64,000 nucleotides of DNA from Planctomycetota bacterium (GTDB lineage: Bacteria > Planctomycetota > UBA1135 > UBA2386), in the NCBI GenBank assembly GCA_016713175.1, contig JADJPQ010000016.1:7501-71500 (forward strand), written 5' to 3'. Under the pieces are notes generated by a model. It did no database searches. It saw only the letters and a program-made list of their open reading frames with translations, and had not been told where the DNA came from. A program made the position numbers and the translations under genes. Shown here piece by piece: positions 23,433 through 32,692 of the stretch (position 1 is the stretch's first letter; every line of letters starts with the position of its first letter).

Positions 23433-24361
23433 CCGATCAGGTACCCGAAGACCGAGGCCAGCGAATCATCGAGCGGCGTGACTTCGTGGACCAGCCCGTC
23501 GGCGGACGCGCCGAGTCCGGTCAGTCGGCCGTAGAACCCGGGCTCGCCGTTGACGGCCACCTGCACGGACGACGCCGCGAGTTCGAGTCCCTGGACCTGA
23601 GGCCAGCCGACCAGCTGTGCCGCCAGTTCGCGCGGTCGTTCGCTGCCGAGTTGCACCCGGTGCGGCTGGCCACGCACCTGGCCGCGCAGTTCGGCGACCC
23701 GCCCCTCGGCCAACAGCCGGCCCTGGTGCACGAGCACGACGCGGTCGACCATGGTCTCGAGTTCGTGCAGCACGTGGCTGCTGATCAGCACCGCGGTGCC
23801 CGAACGCGCCAGACGCGCGATCTGGCCGGCGAGTTCGTGGCGGGCCACCGGATCGAGCCCGTTCATCGGCTCGTCGAGCAGGACCACCGCCGGCCGGTGC
23901 GCCAACGCCTGGGCCAGCCGCACGCGCTGCCGCATGCCCTTGCTGTACTCGCGGATCGGTCGTTCCATGTCAGCGGCGAGGCCGAGTTCGGTCAGCACCT
24001 CGGCGGCGCGGTCCTGCGCGCCGGCCGCGCCGGCGCCGTGCAACCGCAGCATCCAGGCGACGAACTGCAGGCCAGAGCAGCGTTCGTAGAGCCGTTCGAC
24101 GTCGGGACAGAACCCGAGCCGGGCCCTCGCCTCCGGGGTGCCGGCAGGGACGCCGACGACTTCGACTTCGCCTTGACTCGGCGCCAGCAGGCCGCACGCC
24201 AGCTTCATGAGGGTCGACTTGCCGGCGCCATTGCGGCCGACCAGACCGACGACCTGCGCACCGATCGCGAACGACACGTCCATCAGCGCCGCCACCTGGC
24301 CGTACCACTTGCTGACGCCGGCGAAGCGCAGTGCCGGCGCCGCGGCAGGCGGGGCGCTCAC
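23429..24361 (-). CDS. ABC transporter ATP-binding protein
   Basis: A 310-residue nucleotide-binding subunit. Walker A is GRNGAGKS, the ABC signature is YSKGMRQRV, Walker B is VVLLDEPMNGLDP, and the switch His is in ISSHVLHELE. The roughly 85-residue C-terminal extension is typical of ABC-2 family ATPases (CcmA/NosF-like). Partner of the permease encoded next. Start and stop overlap the neighbours by four bases on both sides. Confidence 0.92.
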   Translation of the reverse strand: MSAPPAAAPALRFAGVSKWYGQVAALMDVSFAIGAQVVGLVGRNGAGKSTLMKLACGLLAPSQGEVEVVGVPAGTPEARARLGFCPDVERLYERCSGLQFVAWMLRLHGAGAAGAQDRAAEVLTELGLAADMERPIREYSKGMRQRVRLAQALAHRPAVVLLDEPMNGLDPVARHELAGQIARLARSGTAVLISSHVLHELETMVDRVVLVHQGRLLAEGRVAELRGQVRGQPHRVQLGSERPRELAAQLVGWPQVQGLELAASSVQVAVNGEPGFYGRLTGLGASADGLVHEVTPLDDSLASVFGYLIG

Positions 24362-25266
24362 GTCAGGGCCTCCTGCAATCGCAACCGCCGCCGCGCCAAC
24401 AAGCCGAGCACCAGGCCGACGACACCGAGCAGCACCAGCGCGCCGCCGAGGTCACTGCGTCGTGGCGCCACGCCGGCGACGTGCCGGGCGACCACGGCAG
24501 CCGCTTCCCACAGGCTGCAGCGGGCTGCCAGCGCCTCGTTGCCGGCGAAGTTGGCGACGATCTGGCCAACTGCCGACGACACCATCAACAACAGGCACCA
24601 GCAGATCGCCGCCAGGTTGGCGCTGCCCGCGATGGCCGAACACAGGATGCACAAGCCGGTCAGCATCGCCGCGAACACCAGCAACGCGGCGATCGCGCGC
24701 GGCGCGAAGCCGATGGTCGTCGTCAGGAAGCTCCAATCCTCGGCGATGAACACGCCGGTCAGCCAGAGGACGGTCGAAGCACCCGCCGTGGCCAGGGCGA
24801 CCAGCAGGAACGACCCCACCCACTTGGCGAAGCAGTAGCCGCCCGGAGTGATCCCCCGCGTCCAGTACAGTTCCAGCGCGAACGTGGTGCGGTCCTTGGC
24901 GATCGCGCGCGCGGTCACCAGCGCCGTCAGGATCAGCATCGGCACCAGCCCTTCGCCAGGCTGCAGGACGGGTTCCAGATAGAAATCGACCTGCCACGGA
25001 TCGAACTGGGCCAGCTCGGACGGCCCACGGGAGACGTTGTTGAGGCGGCTCCCCCGCCGACCCGGACCGAAGTCGAGGATGCCCATCTGCACCAGCATCG
25101 CGACCAGGCGAACGAGCGCGGAGATCAGGCAGAACAGGAACGCGACGATCCCCCACTTGCTGCGGAACAACGTGCCGAACTCGAGGCGGACCAGCGGCAA
25201 GAGCCGCCGCCACCGCGGTTCCGGCTGCCGAGCCTCGGACCGGTAGTTCAGGCCGTAGACGGTCAT
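24358..25266 (-). CDS. ABC-2 type transporter permease (second system)
   Basis: A 302-residue membrane protein. The N-terminus is cytoplasmic (RLEFGTLFRSKWGIVAFLFC), then a large non-membrane loop, then five clustered hydrophobic helices. RAIAKDRTTFALELYWTRGI is the ABC-2 coupling-helix region. It pairs with the ATPase encoded upstream with a four-base overlap. Only weakly similar to the other permease in this operon, so this is probably not a recent duplication. Confidence 0.85.
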   Translation of the reverse strand: MTVYGLNYRSEARQPEPRWRRLLPLVRLEFGTLFRSKWGIVAFLFCLISALVRLVAMLVQMGILDFGPGRRGSRLNNVSRGPSELAQFDPWQVDFYLEPVLQPGEGLVPMLILTALVTARAIAKDRTTFALELYWTRGITPGGYCFAKWVGSFLLVALATAGASTVLWLTGVFIAEDWSFLTTTIGFAPRAIAALLVFAAMLTGLCILCSAIAGSANLAAICWCLLLMVSSAVGQIVANFAGNEALAARCSLWEAAAVVARHVAGVAPRRSDLGGALVLLGVVGLVLGLLARRRLRLQEALT

Positions 25267-26177
25267 GCGGCACCTCCGGAGGCCAACGCGCCCAGGAACA
25301 CGTCCTCGAGCGACCGCCGCTGCCGTTCGAGCTGGCGCACGACGCCGCCGGCGGCATGGACGGCAGCAAACACCGCCCGCGGGCTCGCCGGGGCAACCAG
25401 TCGAACGTGATAGCCGCCACCCGGCATCGATCGCAGCTCCAGCCCCGGCAGCCGTTCCGGCAGCTGCAGATCCGCGGGCTCGATCTGCAGCCGGTACTGG
25501 TCGTCAGTCGTCCGGGTCAACTCGCGCAGCGGCCCTTCGGCCACCAGCCGGCCGCGTTCGAGCACGACCACGGCATCGCAGACGGCCTCGACGTCCTGCA
25601 GGATGTGCGTCGACAACACCACCGACTTGCCCAGGTCACGGCTCAACTGCCGGACCAGCGACAGCATCTCCTCGCGGCCGCTCGGGTCGAGCCCGTTCGT
25701 CGGCTCATCCAGGAACAGTACCTGCGGATCGTGCACCAGCGCCGCCGCCAGCTTGACCTTCTGCCGCATGCCGGTGCTGTAGCCGGAGACCGGGCGATAG
25801 CGCTGCTCGTCGAGGCCGACCAGATACAGCACTTCGTGCGCCCGCCGCCACGCATCGCGTTCGCGCAGACCCGACAACCGGCCCAGCAGCGACACCATCT
25901 CGAACCCCGACAGCCCCGGCAGATGGCCGTCGCGTTCAGGCATGTAGCCGACGCGGGCCCGGATCTCGTCCGGGGCCGCGTTCTCGGGCAGATCGAGGAT
26001 CGCCATCCGCCCGGCCGACGGCCGGACCAGCCCGAGCAGCGCCTTCAGGATCGAGCTCTTGCCGGCACCGTTGCGACCGAGCAACCCCACGGCGCCCGCG
26101 GGAATGCGCGCCGTGATGCCGTCGACCGCCACCCGTTCGCCGTAACGGATCGTCACGTTGTCGAGCTGGACGGTCAT
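25263..26177 (-). CDS. ABC transporter ATP-binding protein (second system)
   Basis: A 304-residue ATPase. Walker A is GRNGAGKS, the signature is YSTGMRQKV, Walker B is VLFLDEPTNGLDP, and the H-loop is STHILQDVE. The C-terminal roughly 95 residues form the regulatory extension common in exporters. ATG 26177 overlaps the methyltransferase stop (ATGA); the long N-terminal extension of the open frame is a shadow of that gene. Confidence 0.92.
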   Translation of the reverse strand: MTVQLDNVTIRYGERVAVDGITARIPAGAVGLLGRNGAGKSSILKALLGLVRPSAGRMAILDLPENAAPDEIRARVGYMPERDGHLPGLSGFEMVSLLGRLSGLRERDAWRRAHEVLYLVGLDEQRYRPVSGYSTGMRQKVKLAAALVHDPQVLFLDEPTNGLDPSGREEMLSLVRQLSRDLGKSVVLSTHILQDVEAVCDAVVVLERGRLVAEGPLRELTRTTDDQYRLQIEPADLQLPERLPGLELRSMPGGGYHVRLVAPASPRAVFAAVHAAGGVVRQLERQRRSLEDVFLGALASGGAA

Positions 26178-26902
26178 GGCGCAACGACCGGCGCAGGTTC
26201 TCGGGGGCACCAGGCATCGAACACGTCGTCCTGTCGGGCGAGAAACGTCAGACGGATCGGTACCCTGCGCACACCGAAGAACGTAGCCAGCGTCTGCTCG
26301 CGCGCGCAGAAGTTCTGCCGGGCGAGCACCAGGAACCCGTCCGACTCGCGGCGGAACGGATCCGCGTGCAGGCAGATGCCGCGCGGCGCCAGCGCCGCCT
26401 GGATCTGCCGCAGGACGGGGTGGTGATGCACCGGCCGGTAGGTCACGTCCGCCAGCACGATCAGGTCGAACAAGCCTGCGATCGTGTCGCGATGCCAATC
26501 CAGCACGCAAACGGTCGGCGCCGCCGCCCCGGCTCTGGTGGCATTGAAGCTCGCAAACGCGAGCGCATCGACTTCGCGATCGGCAAACGTCACCGTCGCC
26601 CCGGCCCGCCCCGCCGCGGTGCCGGGAACACCCAGCCCGCAGCCGAGATCGAGCACGGCACGACCGGACAGATCGGTGCGCCGCAGCAGCCAGCGCGCCA
26701 CCGCGACCGAAGCCGGCCAGATGTCGGCCCAGTAGGGCGGCTCACCGCCCGGGCGCACCGTCGGATCGGCAGCACGTTGCTTCAGCCAGGCCCCGCGGTC
26801 GGGCACGACCACCGACAGGGTCCCGCCCGCCATGGGCAGCCGATGGCGCCGCAACGGGTAGCGGCGCAACACCGGGTGCAGCTTCGCCTCGGGGACCGTC
26901 AA
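26174..26902 (-). CDS. Class I SAM-dependent methyltransferase
   Basis: About 240 residues with a Rossmann methyltransferase core: motif I VLDLGCGLGVPG, the acidic residue in FADREVDALAF, and motif IV LIVLADVTYRP. The PYWADIWPAS segment just before motif I is characteristic of the nicotinamide N-methyltransferase/lysine methyltransferase-like (METTL/ETFBKMT) group, several of which modify lysines on proteins. First gene of the operon with two ABC exporters and the sensor kinase. The longest frame starts with TTG at 26902 without a good ribosome-binding site; the GTG 10 codons in (preceded by GAGGCGAAG) is a reasonable alternative. Confidence 0.8.
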   Translation of the reverse strand: MTVPEAKLHPVLRRYPLRRHRLPMAGGTLSVVVPDRGAWLKQRAADPTVRPGGEPPYWADIWPASVAVARWLLRRTDLSGRAVLDLGCGLGVPGTAAGRAGATVTFADREVDALAFASFNATRAGAAAPTVCVLDWHRDTIAGLFDLIVLADVTYRPVHHHPVLRQIQAALAPRGICLHADPFRRESDGFLVLARQNFCAREQTLATFFGVRRVPIRLTFLARQDDVFDAWCPREPAPVVAP

Positions 26903-26998
26903 GGCTGGAGAGGATTACCATGTTCGTCACGGACATGGCACTCCCGAGGTGCCAGCCGGCAACCGGCCGTATACCTTGTAGGTCGTCGATCCAGCCTC

Positions 26999-29206
26999 AT
27001 GCCGAACCAGCGTTCGCGCTCTTCACGTCGCTACGTGCTCGCGCTGTGCACCTTCCTGGTGCCGCTGACCGCATTGGCGTGGCTCGGCCAGAGCGAACTG
27101 CGTCGGCAGGCCGGGCAGGCGCAGGCAGCGATCGCGCGCGAAGGGCTGGAGTTCGTCGGTTCGGCGGCACGCGCTCTGGAAGCCCAACTCGACCGGCAGG
27201 TCACCGAGATCGCCAAGGACAGTCTCGACATCCGCGATGGCAGCGGGCAGCCGCTGGCGGTGACCGCCAGTCCGGTGCGCGCGGCTCGAGCGCTGCGGGA
27301 ACGAACGGGCGGCTATGCGACGCTGCTCGACATCGTGCTGTTGGACGACAGTGGCGCGCTGCTGTGGCCGAGGACGCCACCCGATCAGGGCCTGCCGTTC
27401 GCGCGCGACCCGCGTGCCCGCGACGACCGCGTGCCGTCCGAAGTCTTGCAGGCCGCCGAACTGCTGATCACGCGCGGCGAATTCACCGCCGCGGCGACCA
27501 TGCTGCAGAACCTGCTCGAGATGCTGCTGGTCGCGCAACCACCCGAACGCGACGGCGCGTCCGACGTCGATCCCGACGAAGTGATGGTGCGCTTCAAGCT
27601 CGGTGCCGTGCGCCGGCGGCTCGGCGACAGTGAAGCCGCGGGCGAGCATTTCCGCCGCGTCGTGGAGCTGGCGGCCTTCGGTTCCGGTTCGGCGCCGCGT
27701 TTTCGCGGTGAGGAGATCCTGCAGTGTGGCCTGCTGGCCGAACTGGCCATGGCGGAAATCGCCGACAATCCGGCCCTGCGCCTGCAGTTGCTGACGCAGA
27801 TCGCCGACGGTCGCCGCGACGCGTTCCACGACCGGCTGCTGGCCCCCGTCGCGCAACGACTGTTCGACGGCATCCCGGAGGACGCCAGTTGCCACGGCGA
27901 GGCCCAGGCCGCGCTGCGCGACGAACGGGCACGCCAGCGCGTCCGTGCCTTCGCCACCGAATTCAACCGGCTGCATCGCGAACGGATCCGCCATCGCCTG
28001 CAGCAACCCCGCGAGCCCGGGGCGCCGATCTGGCGAGTCCTGACGATCGGCACGGTCACCTCGATCCTGGTGTTGCGACCGGCGACCACCGCCGAGACCG
28101 AGTCGATCCGGGCGCAGATGCCGCCGCGACCCGGCAGCGAGGACCGGGCGGTGCTGGTCGGCATGCGTTTCGATCTGGGGGCCATGCTGTCGGGCACCCT
28201 GGAGGCGTTCTTCCGCGCCGACGCGTCGTTCCAACTGGCGATCACCGACCCGGACGGCAGCCCGGTGGTCGCACCGCCGACCAGCATCCCCCCCGACTTC
28301 ACGGCGCCGATCGCGTCCTCGTACGACCTGACCCTGGCGGCCTACCTGGCCGACGCCGACAATTTCGTGGGGAACGCGGAAGCCGCGGCGCGCAACATGA
28401 TGCTGCTGGTCGCCGCGCTGTTCGCGACCGCATTGGTCGGTGCGCTGTGGCTGTGGCGGTCGGTCGCTCGCGAAGCGGAGCTGGCGTCGCTGAAGGTCGA
28501 CCTGGTGTCGCGGGTATCCCACGAACTGAAGACGCCGTTGGCGCTGATCCGGCTCTACGGCGAGACGATCCGCCGCGGTCGCACCAAGGACGCTGCCCAG
28601 GCTGCCGGTTTCGGTGCGATCATCGAACGGGAATCGGACCGCCTGACGACGCTGATCCAGCGCATCCTCGACTTCTCGCGACAGCAGGCCGGCACGCTGC
28701 AGTACACGCGCGAGCCGAACGACGCTGCCGCCATCGCCGCACGCGTCGTCGACACCTACCGACCACACCTCGAAGCCAAGGGCGTGAGCCTTCGCGTCGA
28801 CTCCGAACCGACCGCGACGCTGATCGTCGATGCCGCTGCGCTCGAGGCCGTGCTGGTCAACCTGCTCGAGAACGCCGCCAAGTACCTGGGCGACGACGCC
28901 ACCGACCGGACGATCGAGCTCGGCGTGGCGACGACCGGCGACGAGGTGCAGATCGAGGTGCGCGACCGCGGTCGGGGCATCCCGGACGGCGAGCACGAAC
29001 GGATCTTCGAGTCGTTCTATCGGGCCAGCAATGCCGGCGAGGTCCGTGGTGCCGGTCTCGGTCTGAGCCTCGTCCGCCACTTCACCCACTCTCACGGCGG
29101 TAGTATCCGCGCCTTGTCCCGACCGGGCGGCGGCGCGATCTTCCAACTCCGTCTGCCGCGCCGCCCCATCGGCCGCGCCAACGCCACCACCGATTCGCCG
29201 ACATGA
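26999..29206 (+). CDS. Sensor histidine kinase with large periplasmic domain
   Basis: A 735-residue kinase. An N-terminal transmembrane helix (YVLALCTFLVPLTALAWLG) is followed by a roughly 430-residue periplasmic region and a second membrane helix (MMLLVAALFATALVGALWLW, about 465-484). The HisKA box is SRVSHELKTPLAL (H508) and the HATPase domain has LLENAAKYLG, VRDRGRGIPDG and GAGLGLSLVRHF. The periplasmic part is largely helical with a TPR-like stretch and no recognised sensor fold, so the signal is unknown. Its stop overlaps the response-regulator start (ATGA). A TATACC/TACCTT box at 26970-26977 is a candidate promoter. The upstream extension of the frame is a shadow. Confidence 0.9.
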   Translation: MPNQRSRSSRRYVLALCTFLVPLTALAWLGQSELRRQAGQAQAAIAREGLEFVGSAARALEAQLDRQVTEIAKDSLDIRDGSGQPLAVTASPVRAARALRERTGGYATLLDIVLLDDSGALLWPRTPPDQGLPFARDPRARDDRVPSEVLQAAELLITRGEFTAAATMLQNLLEMLLVAQPPERDGASDVDPDEVMVRFKLGAVRRRLGDSEAAGEHFRRVVELAAFGSGSAPRFRGEEILQCGLLAELAMAEIADNPALRLQLLTQIADGRRDAFHDRLLAPVAQRLFDGIPEDASCHGEAQAALRDERARQRVRAFATEFNRLHRERIRHRLQQPREPGAPIWRVLTIGTVTSILVLRPATTAETESIRAQMPPRPGSEDRAVLVGMRFDLGAMLSGTLEAFFRADASFQLAITDPDGSPVVAPPTSIPPDFTAPIASSYDLTLAAYLADADNFVGNAEAAARNMMLLVAALFATALVGALWLWRSVAREAELASLKVDLVSRVSHELKTPLALIRLYGETIRRGRTKDAAQAAGFGAIIERESDRLTTLIQRILDFSRQQAGTLQYTREPNDAAAIAARVVDTYRPHLEAKGVSLRVDSEPTATLIVDAAALEAVLVNLLENAAKYLGDDATDRTIELGVATTGDEVQIEVRDRGRGIPDGEHERIFESFYRASNAGEVRGAGLGLSLVRHFTHSHGGSIRALSRPGGGAIFQLRLPRRPIGRANATTDSPT

Positions 29207-29940
29207 ACGCCACCCGCATCCTGGTCATCGAAGACGAACCCGATCTGCGCGAGGGTCTGCGCCACAACCTCGAACTCGAGGGCTTCGCCATCGACACCGC
29301 CGCCGACGGCAAGGACGGCCTGCGCAGAGCCAGGAGCGACGGCCTCGGCCTGATCCTGCTCGATCTGATGTTGCCCGGCCTGTCCGGCCTCGAAGTGCTG
29401 CGCCAGTTGCGCGATGGCGGCTCGGTGACCCCGGTCATCATCGTGTCCGCCAAGGGTCAGGATCGCGACAAGGTCGCCGGGCTCGAACTCGGCGCCGACG
29501 ACTACATCACCAAGCCGTTCACGCTGACCGAGTTGACCGCGCGCGTCAGGGCCGTGCTGCGGCGCGCCCAGGCCAAGGAAACGCCCGCGGTCGCGGCACC
29601 GGCTGGGGTGGCCACCGGCGGCGCGGTCCTGCGGTTCCCCGAGCTGACGATCGATTTCAAGCGCTTCACGGTGACCCGCGACGGCGTCGAGCATCAGCTG
29701 TCGCGCTACGAAGCGGAGATCCTGCGGATGCTGGTCGATCGACGCGGCGAAGTCGTCAGCCGGCAGGATCTGTTGCGCAAGGTCTGGGGCTACGTGCACC
29801 TGCCCACGACGCGCACCGTCGACAACCACATCGCGCGCCTGCGCAAGAAGCTCGAGGATGACGTCGAGAATCCCAGACACGTCGTCACCGTGCATGGCCT
29901 CGGCTACCGCTTCGAATCCGCGCCGGAGATCCCGTCGTGA
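29203..29940 (+). CDS. OmpR/PhoB-family response regulator
   Basis: A 245-residue DNA-binding regulator. The receiver domain has acidic E10/D11, phosphoacceptor D54 (ILLDLMLPG), the switch Thr/Ser in IIVSAKG and Lys in DYITKPF. A winged-helix output domain (about 140-238) shows LSRYEAEILRMLV, VWGYVHLPTTRTVDNHIARL and VTVHGLGYRF. It is the cognate partner of the kinase encoded just upstream (four-base overlap). Its stop overlaps the GTG start of the next gene, so all three are coupled. Confidence 0.95.
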   Translation: MNATRILVIEDEPDLREGLRHNLELEGFAIDTAADGKDGLRRARSDGLGLILLDLMLPGLSGLEVLRQLRDGGSVTPVIIVSAKGQDRDKVAGLELGADDYITKPFTLTELTARVRAVLRRAQAKETPAVAAPAGVATGGAVLRFPELTIDFKRFTVTRDGVEHQLSRYEAEILRMLVDRRGEVVSRQDLLRKVWGYVHLPTTRTVDNHIARLRKKLEDDVENPRHVVTVHGLGYRFESAPEIPS

Positions 29941-30773
29941 ACCGGCTCCCCGGTGCATGGCTTGGCGTGCTTGCCGCGGTGGGCCCCCTCGCGGCCCAGC
30001 AATCCGCCGACGTCGCCGTGGCGGCAGCGTGGCTTGGCGAAGTCCTCGACCTGGATGCCGCCGGCGCGGCCAGGACCTACGCCCGGATCGCGCACGACGC
30101 CCAACACCCGGTGGCTGCGCGCTCTTTGGCCGCAGCGCGTCTCTGTGAGTTGCAACGGTTGGGCGTCGCCACCGACATCCGCGCCACGGCGATCACCGAA
30201 CTGCCGCCGGCGCTGCAGCCGCTGTTCACCGGCGTGCCGGAAGCAGGCGACGTCGCGCGAACGACAGCGAGGCTGGTCGCTGCGGCCAACGAAGAACCCG
30301 GGGAACTGGCGGCGGCGTTGCGACTCCCCGAACATGCCGTTCCGGCGCTGCGTCCGTTGAGCCCGGAGGTGCTGGCGTGGGAACCGGAGCAGACCCGGGA
30401 CCCACGGTCGCGCCAGCGCGGCGCCCCACGGCGCAACACGTTCGTCGACCGCCTGCACGCGCAGCAGATTCTGCGATTCGAGTTGTCCGGCGACACCGCA
30501 CGCGCCGACGCGCGACGGAAGCTTTACTTCGACCAGTGGAAACCCCCGGTCTGGCAGGGTGACCCGATGGAGACGGTTCGCTCGATCCGAACACGCTTGC
30601 AGACCCTGCGACAAGGCCGTGAGCTCAACCCCCAGACTCGGCGTGATCTCGACGCGTTGCAGGTCGCGCTCGACAAGGCTGCCGACTCCGGCCCGCAGGC
30701 AGTCCAAGGTCTGATGGCCCGGCTGCCGGTGTATGCGGAGCTGCTGGCCGGCGTGGAAACCCAGCCTCGATGA
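29937..30773 (+). CDS. Exported protein co-expressed with the two-component system
   Basis: A 278-residue protein of unknown family. It begins with GTG inside the response-regulator stop (GTGA) and has a signal peptide (WLGVLAAVGPLAAQQ). The mature part is Ala/Leu/Arg-rich and mainly helical with TPR/HEAT-like spacing. Because it is translated together with the kinase and regulator, it may be a periplasmic accessory or signal-binding protein for the kinase's large sensor domain; that is inference. Confidence 0.7.
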   Translation: MNRLPGAWLGVLAAVGPLAAQQSADVAVAAAWLGEVLDLDAAGAARTYARIAHDAQHPVAARSLAAARLCELQRLGVATDIRATAITELPPALQPLFTGVPEAGDVARTTARLVAAANEEPGELAAALRLPEHAVPALRPLSPEVLAWEPEQTRDPRSRQRGAPRRNTFVDRLHAQQILRFELSGDTARADARRKLYFDQWKPPVWQGDPMETVRSIRTRLQTLRQGRELNPQTRRDLDALQVALDKAADSGPQAVQGLMARLPVYAELLAGVETQPR

Positions 30774-30878
30774 CGCGCACTACTCGGCGCCTCCGGCCCA
30801 GCGCTCGCGAGCAGGTCCGACCGCACAAGAACGCGCGGCCCCGTGCGTTTCTGCGGACCCGCCGCGGTGATCGCGCGC

Positions 30879-31316
30879 CTACTTCCTGACGCCCGGCGGC
30901 AGCGACTCGCCGCTCTGCGCGTCGGTGCCAGACCGGTCGCTGGCCCGATCGAACCAGGTGCCCTGATAGAAGTCGAGCGGCTTGATCTCCGGGCCGTAGG
31001 GGTGCAACTCGGCAGCCCCGTAGAACGGGAAGAAGCAGAAATCGACCAGGTGCACGACACCGTAGAGGCCGTGCTCGATCGCGTGGTAGGCAAACGTGAA
31101 CGGGAACGACAGCACCTCGACCGCCGAGCCCGCTTCCATGCCCGAGCGAACGCTCTTGGCGCTGGCATAGCCGTCCGTGGCACCGCCGTAGATCATCAGC
31201 ACCGGGGTACCGATGCCCAGCACCAGGTCCTTGCCGGCGCGACGCGTGGTACCACAGGAAGTCAGCGCAACCGTCGAGACAACCGAAACGGCAATCAGAG
31301 CTTTGCGAGCGTTCAA
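30879..31316 (-). CDS. Small predicted lipoprotein
   Basis: A 145-residue lipoprotein. The signal ARKALIAVSVVSTVALTSC gives a lipobox LTSC, followed by GTTRRAG. The mature part contains YGGATDGYASAKSV and several aromatic-rich hydrophobic stretches (SFPFTFAYHAIEHGLYGVVH, FCFFPFYGAAELHPYG), resembling YceK-type lipoproteins; I am not certain of the family. The start is taken as TTG at 31316 with GAGGA ahead; the longer frame upstream has no leader. It is convergent with the preceding gene and divergent from the NYN-like gene. Confidence 0.7.
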   Translation of the reverse strand: MNARKALIAVSVVSTVALTSCGTTRRAGKDLVLGIGTPVLMIYGGATDGYASAKSVRSGMEAGSAVEVLSFPFTFAYHAIEHGLYGVVHLVDFCFFPFYGAAELHPYGPEIKPLDFYQGTWFDRASDRSGTDAQSGESLPPGVRK

Positions 31317-31527
31317 GGCGGGAGATCCTCGATCGTGGGTGAGGGGCTGGAAAGGAGGCCAGATGCAAGCCGACGAGGGCGCCGCGGACAAGTCCGTGCC
31401 GACCAAAAACCGACAACACCGGTGGGACGCCCCGCCGAGGCTGGAGACCGGGTCCAGCAAACACCCGCCTGACCTCCGGGATCTCCGGACCTCCGGCGCG
31501 GACGTGGCCGAACCGCCAAGGATCTGC

Positions 31528-31533
31528 TACCCT
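31528..31533 (+). promoter_or_regulatory. Candidate -10 box for the NYN-like gene
   Basis: TACCCT, 22 bases before the ATG at 31556. Unlike the leaderless cases, a short leader here carries a strong ribosome-binding site (GAAAGGGGG). Confidence 0.35.
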
Positions 31534-31555
31534 GCGTCGCCCGAAAGGGGGTCCC

Positions 31556-32656
31556 ATGAGCGATTTCGGCGCAGACATCTTCGATCCGCCTCCCCCACGC
31601 CGCCGGCGCGATCCCGCGCCCGGGCCGGAAACACCGACGCCGCTTCCCGCGGATCCCGCAGCCGCTCCGCAAGCAGCAGGTGCGGATGCGCCGCCAAAGC
31701 GCCAGCGTCGGCCGCGGAAGCCAAAAGCACAGGTGCAAGACGCGGACGCAACCGTTCCGCCCCCGGCAGTTCCGACCGACGCCGCGGCTGGCGAAGCGCC
31801 TTCGGCCACAACCACCGAAGGAACATCGACCGAAGCACCGGCAGCGCCGCGACGCCGGTCTCGCCGGCGCACCACGAAAGCCGAAGGGACCGAACTGCCG
31901 GCGCCGGTGCCGGTCGCCCAGCAACCAGCCGCGACCGTTCCCGAGATCGTGCCGGCGGCCTCACCGGCGACTTCCGCACCGACCGAACCCGGGGAGCGCG
32001 GCGAGCCGGTGGAAACCGGGTCCCCGGCCACGATGGAGCCGATGGCCAACCATGCCGCCACCGGGGCGACCGTTGAACCGCCGCTGCGGGAACGACCCGT
32101 GCGCCCCAAGTTTGCCGACGGTCCAGGCCATCGGCCGTTTGGCGGGCAACGACGCCCGCGGGAGAACGATGGCAGCGGGCCAGCCCCAACCCGGCCCGCA
32201 CCCGCAGTGGCCTTCAGCCGACCGACCACCCGGCCCCGGCGCGTAGCCGTGCTTCTCGATCTGCCGGCGCTGCAACAGGAGGCACGCCAGCGCGGCGCCG
32301 AGTTGTCGTTCCGCAAGCTGCTGCCCGCGCTCGCTGGCGACAACCGCGTCGTCGCCGCCTGGTGCTACCTGCCGCGCCAGACCCCGGAGATCGCCAACAG
32401 CGCCGTCAAGGCCATCGGCTTCAAGACCCGCGCGGTGACCGACGACAACGATCTGTCCCGTTCGCTTGCAACCGACGTCGAGAGCCTTCCGCATGAAGTC
32501 GACACCATCGTGTTGGCGCCGGCGGGCCCCGCGCAGCAGCAGCTCGCAGCCCGACTGCGGAGCGATGGCCGCAACGTGGAACTGGCGGGATTCCTGGCCC
32601 CGCCAGACGAACAGGCACTCCGCTTGCTCGGTCGCGACTGCGTGTTCGTTCCGTGA
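31556..32656 (+). CDS. NYN/PIN-like domain protein with long disordered N-terminus
   Basis: A 366-residue protein. Residues 1-220 are Pro/Ala/Arg/Thr-rich low complexity with basic clusters (KRQRRPRKPK and RRRSRRRTTK), probably disordered and nucleic-acid binding. Residues about 225-366 resemble a NYN (LabA/DUF88) ribonuclease fold: VAVLLDLPALQQEARQRG, then WCYLPRQTPEIANSAVKAIG, then VDTIVLAPAGP. The usual acidic cluster is reduced: the second Asp pair (normally SGDGDF) reads APAGP, so nuclease activity is doubtful. The start has a strong ribosome-binding site. It may bind RNA rather than cut it; the assignment is moderate. Confidence 0.7.
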   Translation: MSDFGADIFDPPPPRRRRDPAPGPETPTPLPADPAAAPQAAGADAPPKRQRRPRKPKAQVQDADATVPPPAVPTDAAAGEAPSATTTEGTSTEAPAAPRRRSRRRTTKAEGTELPAPVPVAQQPAATVPEIVPAASPATSAPTEPGERGEPVETGSPATMEPMANHAATGATVEPPLRERPVRPKFADGPGHRPFGGQRRPRENDGSGPAPTRPAPAVAFSRPTTRPRRVAVLLDLPALQQEARQRGAELSFRKLLPALAGDNRVVAAWCYLPRQTPEIANSAVKAIGFKTRAVTDDNDLSRSLATDVESLPHEVDTIVLAPAGPAQQQLAARLRSDGRNVELAGFLAPPDEQALRLLGRDCVFVP

Positions 32657-32692
32657 CGCCGTGCCACGCAGCCCCTGACGAGCGAATGTGGC

